Shown piece by piece: positions 29,086-40,130 of a DNA stretch of 52,943 nt. Position 1 is the stretch's first letter; every line of letters begins with the position of its first letter. The notes beneath the pieces are model-generated. The model searched no databases and was not told the DNA's origin. It saw nothing but the letters and a program-made list of their open reading frames with translations. The DNA lies in NCBI RefSeq assembly GCF_000315625.1, contig NW_005434593.1, positions 351,954 through 404,896 on the forward strand, in the 5' to 3' direction. The DNA is from Guillardia theta CCMP2712. Its lineage: Eukaryota; Cryptophyceae; Pyrenomonadales; Geminigeraceae. A program made the translations under genes and the position numbers.

Positions 29086-32000
29086 TCAGCACAGGCAACA
29101 ACGAGGAGGAGGAGGAGGAGGACGAGGAGGAGGACGAGGAGGAGGAGGACGAGGAGGAGACCTGTCGGCAGCCGTCTCGCTCTTGGCCGACGTGGGGCGA
29201 CGGGAGGAGGAGCGGACGCTGCTGGCCAGTGCGGAGAGGGAGAGGGCGGAGGAGTCAGACTCCTCCGAGGCCAGCGAGGACAAGGACTCCTCCGAGTTGC
29301 AGGCGGAGATCTGACCCGCTCCCTCTGCCGTGCAGGAGACATGGCGCATTGCCTGCTCGACAGGTCAGTGACTTCACTCACCTCCTCCTCCTCCTCCTCC
29401 TCCTCGCGAGCTCACCTTTCCCAGCTCGCAGGAGGAGACCATGCTGGCGAAGCGAAGGGTGCAGAGGGTCTCGTGGGAGGAGGTCTCGATGGGGGAGCAG
29501 TTGGCGATGAGGAGCGCCTTGCCGTCGCCGGAGAGGCAGGGCTGGAGGAGGAAGGTGAGCTTCGAGTTCCTGTAGGGCACGTGCGGCGACTTCTTGGAGA
29601 GGGCAACGAAGACGTCGGAGAGGGCGGAGAGCGACTTGTTGATCGCCTGCGTCTCCTTCAGCCTCTCCCCCGTCGCGTGCGACTTGGCCAGCCTCTCCGA
29701 CCCCGCCAGGTCCACCAGGTGGAGGGTCCCGTGCAGGGCCTGCTGCTGGCCCCCGACTCCCGCCTTCCTGCCGGTGATGCGCATGGAGAAGACCGTGTGG
29801 CTCCTCGAGGATCGCTCGTTCATGTCCGTCTTGGCGATGCTCTTGTTCCTCTCCGCCTCCGCCATCATCTCCTCCACGTCCTCCATCGTCCTCACCCTCC
29901 TGTAGATCAGGTCCGACACGTCGTGCCGCCCGTTCTCTCCCAGCGTGATCGTGTACTTCTTCCCCTCCCGCTCCTCCTCCGCACACAGCAGGTCCCTGAC
30001 GTGCTCCTGGTAGATCTCGAGGAACGACGCCTCCAGCTGGTACTCCCACCCGCTCTCTCGCATCCCCTCCACCCCTCCCAGGATCTGACCCATCGACCTG
30101 GGGATGATGCCCTGGTCCTCCCTTGACCCGAACATCGTGTGCGTCTTCCCGGACCCGGTCTGGCCGTAGGCGAACAGCGACACGTTGTACCCGTCCAGCG
30201 CGCTCTGCACAAACTGAGAGACTTCGGAGAAGACGTCCTCTTGCGAGCTCATGGCGGGGAACACCCGGTCGAACCGGAAGCCGTTGGACTGGCCGTTGTG
30301 CGGCACCATCACCGTCCCCAGCTCCTCGTCCACTCCCACCACGCTCCTCTCCGAGCTCGGCCGGACCCTCGCAAACACTCGGATGTTCCCCTTCAGCTCC
30401 TGCAGCTCGTTGTGCAGCCGCCGCCGCAGCCCCTCGGCCTTGGCGAGCTTTTGCTTCAGGTCCAGCACCTGCTCCTTGAGCGACGTCACCAGCGCCTTCT
30501 GCGCGTCCGCGTCCTCCTCCGCCGCCTGCATGCGGCTCTGGGCACTGGCTCGCTCGCTCTCGAGGGTCATGAGCTTGCTCAGCTGGTCAGCGATCTTTGC
30601 GGGCGTGTTGCAGACGGTCTTGTACGTGCGGAACTCTGCCTCCAGCACTGCAAGCTTCTCCATGCTGTCCGCCTTCGCTCTCCCCAGCTCCTCCAGCTTG
30701 CTCGCCGACTCTGCCTGCTCCACCTTCGAGGTCTCGAGCTCCACCTGAGCCTTCTGGAGCTGAGACTGGAGCTCCTGTGCCTTCGCCTCCTGCTCTGAGA
30801 GAGAGGTCTTGAGCTTGTCCATGTCTCGCTTCATCTGAGTCCTCTCCTCCTTCAGCCTACACGGTGCTTGTCAGACTCTTCCCCCTCCCCCTCCCCCTCC
30901 CCCTCATCCCCCGAACGCTCACCTGCTGAGGTCCTCCAGGAGGGAGTCTCGCTCAGCTGCCAGCTCCTTCGCTCGGCCCACCTGCATGTCCTGAGCCTGC
31001 GCCACCGTCTTCATCGCGTCTCGGATCTGCGCGTCCTTGTCGTCGAGCCGGGCCTGCATCTCCTTCAGCTGGGACAGGTTCAGGTCCCTCTCAGCTGTCA
31101 GCCTCGCCATCTCTGCCCTCGTCTCCTCTCTCTCCGCGCTCCTCTTGTCCAGCTCTGCCCTCCTGCCCTCCAGCTGCTGTTGGCAGAGCTCGATCTGCGC
31201 CCTGCTGCTTGCCAGCTGCTCTTCGTAGGACTGGATCCTGCTAGAGAGCGAGCTCTTCTCCTCTCTCGCCTTCTCCAGCGCCGCCTCCATCTCCGACATC
31301 TTCGCCTTCATGCCCTCCATGCTCGAGTCCCTGCTCTGGCAAGTCTCCTGCAGCCTGGACTCCAGCTCGGAGACCCTCCGCTCCCTCTCCTGCATCTCGA
31401 GCCTCATGTTCGAGAGCTTGTCCTTGCTCTCCTCGTTGACCTGCGAGATCTTCTCCTCCAGCTCGCTGCACTTTCTCTCGAGCTCGGCGGCCCTGGCCAG
31501 CAGCTGCTGCTTTTCCTCCACCATCCTCTCCTTCTCGTACTCTAGAGTCGCGATCCTCCTCTGGTTCTCCTCGTACGCCGCATCGCGGGTGGAGCAGCTC
31601 ATGTGCACCTGGGACCGGAGGTCCTCGACCTCCTTGTCTCTCTGCTGGGCTCTCGCCTCCAACTTCTGCACCTCCGCCGTCCTGGACTCCAGCTGGGACT
31701 GGCAGACGGCCAGCAGGGCCTTCATGTCACCGATCTTCTCGTCCTGCGCCTCGAGGCGAACTTGCATGGTCCTCTTCTCTCCCACCTCCCTGTCGAGGTC
31801 CTTGGAGAGGTCGGAGATCTTGTAGTTGCTCGTCTCGCGCTCGTGCTGGAGGGAAGACTTGGCTGACTCCAGCTGGTTTCTCAGCTCATCGATCGCACTC
31901 GTCTTCTCGTCGATGGTGGAAGCGAGCTGCTTGCTGCTCTCCTGCAGGCCCTCCAACTCCTGCCGCAGCCTCGTTGACTGCTCCTGCAGCTGCGAGTTCT

Positions 32001-34066
32001 CGTCCTGCGGCAGATAGTCAGAGGAGCCAAGGACAGGTGTGCGGATGAAGGAGATGGAGGAGAGACGGATGGAAACTGAGATGCGAGGAGCAGGTGGTGG
32101 GTAGGATACAACAGGGAAGCAGCAGAGAGGAGGAGGAGGAGGAGGAGGAGGAGGACCTTTGAGGCTGAGAGCTCCTTGTTGGATGTCTGCAGCTGCTCCG
32201 AGAGCGTCTGGATCTTCTCATCCATCTCCTCGAGCTCTTCCTGCATCCTTGCCCTCTCCTCCTTCGCAGCCTCCAGCTCTCCCTCAGCAGCCTCCAAGGA
32301 GGACCGAGCGGCGTCGAGTTGACCCTGCAGGTCCTCCCCTGCCAGCTTCAACGAGTCGCGCTCCTCCTGCAGCGTCCTGTTCGTCTCCTCTACCTCCTGC
32401 CACTTGTGCAGTAGGGCCGACAGCTCTGCCTTGGTCTTGTGAAACTCAACGTCGTTGCTGGACGCCTCCGAGCGGTACTGAGCAAGCTCCTCCTCCAGCC
32501 TCTCCAACGTCTCCACCTTCTCCTTCAGCTGCTGCTGCAGCTGCTGGGATGATGAGGCATGCAAAGCCTCTGCCTCTGCCAGCTGAGACTGCAGCTCCTT
32601 CACCAGCTCGGCCTTCTCAGCCAACGCTGCCGCCTGCTCGCAGACCTCCTCGTCCTTCCTCCGCAGGTCTGAGCTCAGCGCCTGGTTGAGGTGATCGAGC
32701 TCGGCCTGCAGGATCTCGACCCTCTGCTCTCTCTCCTCGAGCTTCTTCTGCAGGGCCGCCAGCTGCTGCGATGTCTGCTCATGGATGGTGACCACGTCGT
32801 TCTTCTCGCTCAGGGTGCTCTCAAGGGCCTCCAGTGCCTCTTTGTGCTCGAACTGCATCTGCTCGATCCTGACTTGCAGCCGCTGGATCTCCTCGTCCTT
32901 CTCCTCGCTCAGGCTCAAGAACCTCTCCGACTCCGTCCTGTTCTTCTCCGCCCAGTACTCTTGCAACTCCTCCATGTGGCTGCAGAGGAGGGGCAAGGAT
33001 ACCATCATCTCATCGATGTCAGACGTCATGAACGACAGCCCGTTTCTGATCCGAGTGATCTGCAGGGTTGCAAGTAAGAGTCCTGATCCAAAACACAGGG
33101 GACGAGGGGAAGGAGATAATGGAGGAGGAGGAGGAGGAGGAGGAGATAATGGAGGAGGAGGAGGAGGAGATAATGGAGGAGGAGGAGGAGGAGGAGGAGG
33201 AAACACTTTGGGGCAAAGCACAAATACCTTAGCTACACTTTCTTTCTTCTCGTTGGCGAACATCTCTTGTTCTTCCGTGATCTGCCTGCACGCATCCTCC
33301 AAACGGCTGGCAAGGTCATCTCTGTCCGCCACAAGCGTCTGAATGTCTGCCATCGCTCCTTCCTTGGCGACCCGGAGCTTCTCCTCTTGCGACCTTTCCT
33401 TCTTGAGCTGCGAGGTCAGGGAGGACACCTGGAGAGCCGTCAGACTGATCGCAAAGGATCGGAAGGAGCACCTGGTCTTTGTACGCCTTCTCTCTGATCG
33501 CAAACTCATCGTCCACCTTGCACAAGCGCTCGACGACCTTGTTTCTCTTGGACAAGAGCTCCTGCGTTGCCTGCCTGAACTTCCTCAACATGGTCTTCTC
33601 GTAGGCTGCTTGCTTCGCCGGCTCGTTCTTCTTGAGACCCAGAGGCTGTGCAAGGAGACTTTCATAGTCTTCGCTGGGGCTGATGAGCTCTTGGTAACTG
33701 TGGCGATCTCAGAAAGCATTCAATACAACAAGGTACGGCTTACATAGAGTGATTCTTCACCACGTCTGCATCCTTTCCTCCCTTCACCCTGCAAGGAGAG
33801 AAATACGGACCGTTCGTCCCTGCAGATCCTGCAGAGACTTCCTTGAGCCATCCTCGAGCACACATCACCTCGCTCATCATCTTCTTCAGCATCTGTGCGG
33901 CAGGCTTCGGGGCCCGCATGAGAGAAGGGGGCTGGTTCTCTTCTCCAGCTCTTGATCCTTCTCCTCCTCTCGTCTTCCCCTTCAAGCTCATCTCTGCTAG
34001 TCCATGATTCGGACTGAGAGGCATCAGAGCTCCTCCTCCTCCTCCTGCTCCTCCGTCGCCTCGCAT
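29086..34066 (-). CDS. Kinesin-14 (C-terminal motor), 1,480 aa
   Basis: Kinesin-14s are minus-end-directed microtubule motors. The model is complement(join(29086..29352,29416..30856,30923..32004,32157..33059,33228..33428,33472..33697,33744..34066)), all phases consistent, 4,443 nt. A glycine-rich head (MRGDGGAGGGGGALMPLSP) is followed by a coiled-coil stalk of roughly 850 residues. The neck LRRRLHNELQELKGNIRVFA leads into the motor at about residues 1068-1392: P-loop GQTGSGKT 1143-1150, switch I NERSSRSH 1258-1265, switch II DLAGSER 1294-1300, and the usual motor end SCELGKAMRHV across the last intron. The 88-residue tail is Ser/Glu-rich, then Pro/Arg-rich, ending RCCLC. The start ATG 34066 is the first that keeps the frame. 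The gene converges on the methyltransferase and diverges from the LU gene. Confidence 0.95.
33118..33205. repeat. (GGA)n / GGAGATAAT microsatellite in a kinesin intron
   Basis: GGA runs interrupted three times by GATAAT, inside intron 33060-33227. Confidence 0.85.
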
Positions 34067-34518
34067 CCCGCTGCTCTGGCACTGGCTGCTGTCCTAGTTT
34101 TCAAATCTTTTCGTCCGTTGGCGTGTGGCAATAGGAAGGCGTGTAAAACTTAAAATACAGTGCACCACCCACCCCATCTCCCAGAATCTCCTGGGTGATA
34201 CTACCCTCGCCCACGGGAATCGGAAGCTCTTTTCAATAATTAGGGCCGTTTCCCGCCGGCTCCCAGATTCCAGATTCCAGATTTTTTCGTACAAATATAA
34301 CTCAATTTCTTTTTTTCTTCTCCAAATATTTTGGAGAACTCAATTATAAATTATACAAAATTGATGCGATCCGACGCGGATCCGATCACCCGTGGCCCTG
34401 GCCGGCATCCGAGGATGATCCGGGCCGCAGGGGGCGGGGCCCGGCCGGGCGGGGGCGCCTCGCCGCTTGGCAGTTGACTAAAACTTTTGATTTTTGAAAC
34501 GGTCAGACTGGTTTCCGA
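34067..34518. promoter_or_regulatory. Divergent promoter region between kinesin-14 and LU gene
   Basis: The 450-bp gap is shared by two divergent starts (34066 minus, 34519 plus). It holds an AT-rich half (34280-34360, with CAGATTC repeated three times at 34263-34282) and a GC-rich island at 34366-34490. No specific factor site can be named. Confidence 0.4.
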
Positions 34519-35328
34519 ATGCGAGGGCCAGCGGCGTTTGTCGTTGCCGTCGTGATGGCGACGGGAGCACGAGGAGGTGATGAGAGCTGAAGTGATGATA
34601 ATGATAAGACTCCTTGAACCTGCTCCTCATGCCTGACTGTGTTTGAGTGTTCTGTCTCTTGTCGCAAGGACTAGTTTAAGTTGTCTCTTTTTGTACCTGC
34701 TTGCCTCACTGCAGCTGTTCTGAGATGATCATGTCAAGCGCCATTACTTGTCAGCTCGTGTAAACTTGCTTCAGTTCACGGATTGAAGTGCTACCAGCCA
34801 TCAAAGACTGTGGCTCTCCAAGACAAGATTAACCTTGATGCGCTAGCTGTACCGCCTTCTTGGCCGTCACTAGATACCTATCCCACAGGGTTGATAGAGC
34901 ATGATTGCAGTTCGCTGAAGGAAGAGCAGGATTGGGGCACAGGTGGCTTCTGTCTCAAGATTGTGATGCGCAACGCATCGATCCAGCGGGACGTTGCCAC
35001 AGGTTCTTGCTATCGGTCGTTGCTGGTGGGTTACAGGTCGGATCAGATCGGTGGACTTTCTGACGCTGCTTGCAAGGTGTTGAGCGGAATTCAATGTGAT
35101 TCCAACGGCAAGACCGGTCAGGCATATTCCATTCTCACCAATCAGACTTTCACTTACTACTGTTGCACCGGGAATATGTGAGACAGCAAGACTACACATG
35201 CTTCTTCTGACTCACTGATTGGAAGGTGCAACTCATCACCAAGACGTGCATTGGGTTCCTTCACGACTCTTGCAACATGTCTCCTTTCCTGCTTCTTGTT
35301 TGTATCTAGAATGACTTCAATCTTATGA
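34519..35328 (+). CDS. Secreted single LU (Ly6/uPAR-like) domain protein, probably GPI-anchored
   Basis: The model is join(34519..34576,34775..35177,35226..35328), 187 aa, with phases 1 and 2 matching across introns of 198 and 48 nt. Exon 1 encodes a signal peptide (MRGPAAFVVAVVMATGARG). The mature protein opens VHGLKCYQ, the usual start of a Ly6-type domain. Cysteines follow at IEHDC, GGFC, GSCYR, AAC and IQC, and the domain closes with TYYCCTGNMCNSS, the CC-x(4)-CN signature, split by the last intron. The C-terminus is hydrophobic without a cytoplasmic tail (LATCLLSCFLFVSRMTSIL), as in GPI-anchor signals. Loops are longer than in animal Ly6 proteins (about 80 aa). The ligand is unknown. It converges on the EF-hand kinase. 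Confidence 0.8.
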
Positions 35329-35340
35329 GGATCTTTAATG

Positions 35341-35346
35341 AATAAA
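35341..35346 (+). terminator. Poly(A) signal of the LU-domain gene
   Basis: AATAAA, 12 nt after the stop codon. Confidence 0.65.
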
Positions 35347-35621
35347 TGTCTCCCCAACTTGCGATGTCAACACAGCCCTTACATCTCTGTTCTCCTCCAA
35401 GGAGCCTTCTCAACAAAAAAATTCCTATGCAGGACCTCCAGCAGTACAAGCGATCAGAGTGTGGGAGTGATCGGATAGATCAGAAGCACTGTGCAGCACG
35501 TCATGCCGCAGGGGAGATCTTCAGCGCTGCTTTGATCGTTGGCATACTAACAAGATCGGGACAAGGACAAGGCTAGGGCTGCGCTTGTATGGGAACTGAA
35601 GCAGCAATGAGAGTGATAGCG

Positions 35622-37914
35622 TCATGCCATCATGCCACCATTGCCTCCCCATGCGACACCATGGGACTTCTGAAACCTGCATCGGAGGTGAGCCAGCGAC
35701 AAGATCAGAGGGCCATTGACCTGCTCCCCCCTGTGAGAGTTGTGTCCGGCAGCATGTATGGCCTTGCGAGAGAAGGTCCGAGGTCGTAAAGGATCCTTGC
35801 AAGATCATCCCGCATGTCGCTTGCACTTGTGTACCTGACGCTGTGTCAGCAACAAACTCTGAACGAGGTCGCTCAACCGTCGGTCAATTTGCTTCTGTAA
35901 GGCCTTGTCCACCACCTAAACAGGCACCATCATCCTATAAAAGCAGCAAGACACTCTTGTCCTGAACCTGGGCGAAGGGCGGAGACATGTTAAAAACAAT
36001 GCTTTTGAGGTCTGGAGCTTTCAACTTCAGGTCTCCGACCATCGTCTTTCCCCATGAGCCTCCTGACACCTTTGGACCACCGCTCAGTAACCGAAGCTCG
36101 TCAAGGAATTTCACCGAGAAAGGAAGCTGCCCAGAAGTCAACTTGAAAAGAGTGGCTCCAACACTCCACAGGTCACTAGACGGAGTCATGGCAACTTCGT
36201 TATACTAAGACCAAAAAATCAGAGAAACCCCGGTCAAATCCTACCACCGATGAGGTAGCGATACCTGTTCTGGAGGCATGTACCCATGTGTTCCAGCATA
36301 CATCATTGCGTCCTGCATTGCTACCAGCTCTCCGTACATGGGAAGGAACTCACTAAAGTCAATCTGACAATCCATGTTCCTGCATATTCACAAAATTTAG
36401 TGCCCATGGGAACAAGTTGTATCGTTCAATTCCTTACTTGTCGTATTTCTCCATGAGATTCTAAAAACAAAGAGGAATGGAAATTATCAGCATGGTCAAA
36501 GCAGTCGTCAGTTACAACCTTGAGGCGAGGAAGGGAGGGTTGTCGGTGCAGGATCTTGAAGCATTCTGAAATCTGTTCCAAGCCAATAGAGCTTTGCCCT
36601 TGACTGATAGACAAGAAGACCTCTCGGAGTTTGTCCAGGTGCTCCTCAGCCCCGTTGACATACGTCAGAGCGACCAGCTCGCCATACATGGACCCGAATT
36701 CCTCATAGCCGATGCTCCCGTCCCCATCAATATCATATTTCTTTACAAGAGATTCGACTTGCCCACGGTCCGGTTGAAGCCCCAAGCTGTTCAGACAATC
36801 GTACACAGAATCGAAGTCTAGAGAGCCTTTCCGGTCACGATCCAGCGATTCAAACACTTGCCGCAAGGCGGTTGATGTCCCTGACTCCGAGATCGAATTG
36901 TACTCCGGGTCAAAGATGTAAGAGGGCAGTCCTATTCGGTCACTTCCCAGGACTCCAGTAGCAGTGCCAAAGTCTATCAACTTGTATATCCAACCTCCCT
37001 CGCCATCATCCACTCTGATGATGTTCTGCGGTTTGATGTCTCGGTGTATCAACCCAGAGCCATGCACATCTATGAGAGCATCCAACACGTTGATCCCGAC
37101 CCTTCACATCGCAAGTTGTCAGAGGAGGGGGATTTCGCCAGCTTTCAAAAACCTGCAGGCCTCAGATACAGAGATAGGACCTCGCTCCACGATGATATCA
37201 TGCACAGACTTCCCCTTGAGGTGTTCGAGGATCAAGTACACCAGCCCTCCATTCTCTGCCTGCACATGCAGAAAGTGACTCAACGTGGGTATGAGTTCCA
37301 AAACTTCAAGTCCTTACGATGCATCCGAAGTCAATTAGTCTCGCAATGTTCGGACAATTCAAGCGCTTCATCGCAAACCCCTCTCGTAATAGTAGAGACA
37401 TCTCCCCCTCCTATCCTGTTTTGTCAGTTCTCTCAAAGTGATCTTTAACATATCAACACTTTCCTTCGGCCGCACAAGCTTGATCGCAACTTCTCGTGGC
37501 TTTTCATGCGGGTTGACATGCTCAGCAAGAAGGACAGTTCCGAACGATCCGCGACCGATCTCACGAACAAGGCTGTATCTTTCTCGTATTGGTCGAGGCA
37601 GAAGTTGCCAGAGCTTCATGCCGGATGGGATCTCAGTGAAGGAACTTGCCAGTCTGTAAAGGCAAGTCAAGGAATGAGAGGGATACAAGGACTTACATCC
37701 TATGCTGCAAGCCCCTTGCCTTCTTACGGCATAACGAAATCCTTGGAGCTGAACAGAGAAATCCTGTTCCCTTGAATGGAACGGCCTGACATGATTGCTG
37801 AACGCAGAAAGCTGGTGAGTTCACTACAGCGCTTGCACCAGTGAGCAGTGCCAGGAGCATCACTGTGAACGCCATCGAGAGGTCTTGGACGGCTGGTCTG
37901 ATCATGTCCAACAT
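35622..37914 (-). CDS. Protein kinase with EF-hand module inserted between DFG and APE
   Basis: This is a Ser/Thr-type kinase, probably Ca-regulated. The N-terminus (ATG 37914, or 37875 giving MAFTVMLLALLTGASAVV) is a signal peptide with a basic transit-like segment, suggesting plastid import. Motifs in order: GRGSFGTVLLAEH glycine loop, EVAIKLV lysine, EGEMSLLLREGFAMK alpha-C, LICLEHLKG-type hinge (read as LVYLILEHLKGKSV), HRDIKPQN (HRD 37038-37046), DFG 36966-36974. Then EF-hand loops DRDRKGSLDFDS (36807-36842, last Ser atypical), DIDGDGSIGYEE (36699-36734), a loop-less hand, and DKNMDCQIDFSE split by an intron near 36.38-36.44 kb. Only after these comes AGTHGYMPPEQ (36265-36297), then DLWSVGATLFKLTSGQLPF. 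DFG to PPE spans about 190 residues instead of 20-35. Each EF pair ends in MYGELVA, showing internal duplication. Introns were joined by phase. The 3' end (stop 35622-35624) is less sure. Confidence 0.9.
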
Positions 37915-38750
37915 CGGCGCTAGTCACTCAAGACATTTTATACCCCGTGATGCATTCCTGCTGAAATCTGAGTCAGAGCATGGCTCGATCACACCTCAGA
38001 CCCTCTCACGACTCCTCCCTGGCACCATTAGAATCCTACCTGACACGGTATCTCAGCTTCTCTCCTCTCCCCTCTCCTCCTCCCCTCTCCTCCTCCCCTC
38101 CCCTTCTCCACATGCTGCTCCTGATGCTCCTCAGGCTGTCCCCCCTTGCGACTCCTTCTCGCCTCCATCATCAATATGTGCTCTCCCCTTGCCTCTACCT
38201 CGATAATCTTCTAGTAGACACAATAAGTAAATATGGGTATGTCCGTCGGTCGGACACCTTTATGGACACCCGGCGGATCCAGGGACCTTGCAAGGGGACA
38301 AGAAATGTGACAATGCTCGCCTTGGCGCCCTTGGTGAGGCGAACGATTGTACTTGGAGCGGGAAGGGAGAGAAGGAGGAGGAGTAAGAGGAGAGGGGGGG
38401 TGAGAACTGTAGGAGGACAGAAGCGGTAGAGAGGCGAGAGTGACTGAGCACGGTCATATCAACTGTAGTACAAGGAAGTCTGCACTGTATGCGCGGTCCA
38501 TCATAGACGACGTCGAGAAAGAGGGAAACAGGGAGGCGATGTAAATAAAACTCAGGTACTAGGAGTGGGAGACGAACGTGACGTCTGAATTTGAACTATG
38601 AAACGCTTCTGTGCAATTTTTGCAGTTGGCTATCCAATCACAAGAACGGCATGAACTTCTCTACTATGTTCGCACTGTATTTCTCTACAACATCGCTGAT
38701 CTCAACAATGGAAAGCAAAAATGAAAAGCATCCGTGATGTACAACCTTAT
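37915..38750. other. Intergenic
   Basis: Bases 38055-38110 are TCTCC/CCCCT pyrimidine repeats. No exon was recognised. It lies between the start of the EF-hand kinase and the 3' end of the small mitochondrial gene. Confidence 0.4.
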
Positions 38751-39544
38751 CACTCCATGCTCCAAACACCCTCTCTCGGGGCCTGCACAAATCCAACATC
38801 ATCTCGACGATACTCAAAACATTCGTCACTCACAGCAACTGGTTGAATGTTCGTGGACTTCAAGTACTGCCAGAAGACACCAAACAAGCTCAAGCCTACA
38901 CCACACGGAGCACAAAAAAGTCTCAGTTGAATCAAGAATGCCAAAATACAGAAGCAAACAACACCGCCAACAGTCATGGCGAGACACCGTCCAGCCGGCC
39001 AAAAATCATCTTTATCCAGACCCCTGAAAGACATGCCAAAGAAAGAAGAGTTGTCATCAGAAGAGCTCGAACATCAATGACGAGAATAGAAAAGTCAATA
39101 CCATTCTCCGAAGATGTCATCGTTTCCACCGGTTCCATATTGATGCCCGAGTGGATCTTGCTCGTTAATACTGTCATATTCACTGGACCTTGGAGTTCCT
39201 TTCACAGCCTGAAAGTTTTGATCGTGTCAAATTCTCAGATTCCCAAGGAATCGTTCAGGATATTTACTTCATATGCTTCGGGGTTGATACGAACTCCACG
39301 GCTTGAGTCAGGCTCTAAAACCTGACCGATCGTGTCTGCAAAGAGATTTCATTACATGTGCTAAAATGAAAATGGAGGAATGCAAAGAGAATATGCGAGT
39401 ACCATTTGCTTTGACAGGAAGAGAAGTTCTGAAATAGCGAACTCCACCAAACTTGTGCAAATCCGTTTTGCTGCAAGTCAAAATGCGCTGCGCGGAGGTG
39501 GCAAGGGGCCGTTTGACCAGATTCAGTAAGGCTGTTCTTGCCAT
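38751..39544 (-). CDS. Small mitochondrial inner-membrane protein, possibly complex I NDUFB8-like
   Basis: Five or six exons, phases matching, about 155 aa. The start (ATG 39542-39544) gives MARTALLNLVKRPLATSAQR and then RYFRTSLPVKA, a classic basic mitochondrial presequence. Next exons read TIGQVLEPDSSRGVRINPEA, then EYDSINEQDPLGHQYGTGG, FGEWGLDKDDFWPAG, a membrane helix (MTVGGVVCFCILAFLI) and the end AAPREGVWSME with stop 38751-38753. The single helix after a Tyr/Pro/Asp-rich segment and the short C-terminal tail recall NDUFB8 (ASHI) of NADH dehydrogenase, but there is no decisive motif. Another accessory respiratory subunit is equally possible. Confidence 0.6.
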
Positions 39545-40130
39545 TCTAGGGAAAGGAAACGAAAAGGTCAGTCACTGACTGAAATGTTATTGACAAAGAA
39601 ATTTTAAGCATTTTTAACTGAAGGATAGAAGGCTGTGAACCATCGTATAAAGCGATTTCGAGATAAAGAAATGAGCCCTGATATTCTAAGAGAACACGAA
39701 AAGGTGGGCAGCATGAAAGCATGAACGGACATATAGAGACATGCAACGGACAGCAAATTGATGATTCAGGGGAAGAAAACTGGCAGACCATATGAGCATG
39801 AGTATAGAGAATCATGTAATAAGGAGCGAGCTTGACTAGCTTGACAAGCTCTGTTTTGTAAGAACACTTTGGAAGCACGTGGAGGAGCTGGGTTCTTGAG
39901 CATTAGGGGTTGCTGATCCAACAGGAGCGCGCGAGGCTGAATTATCAGCATTCCCAGAGGACAGGCGAGGAAATAACGCTCTTCAAGGCAGGGTGGGTGG
40001 TCGTTTCAGCCGTGGTGTCATAGAGAGTACCGGGTCCTTATACTACAATTCAAAGGATGAAGGGGGCGGGTAGTACAGGATAAAGGTAGCAGCGGGGGTA
40101 GTGGTGAATGGTGACTGAACTTGCTAAACG
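39545..40130. other. Intergenic
   Basis: Upstream flank of the small mitochondrial gene. No coding or RNA signal is recognised. Confidence 0.4.

Noticed and set aside
28978-30126. Long + strand open frame (382 codons) rich in Arg and Leu
   Set aside because: It is antisense to the kinesin motor exons and tail, whose domain matches and splice phases are decisive. GC-rich coding DNA produces such shadows.
30139-31545. Two leucine-rich + strand open frames of about 220 codons
   Set aside because: Antisense to the kinesin stalk. Leucine richness is the complement of the Glu/Lys/Gln codons of the coiled coil.
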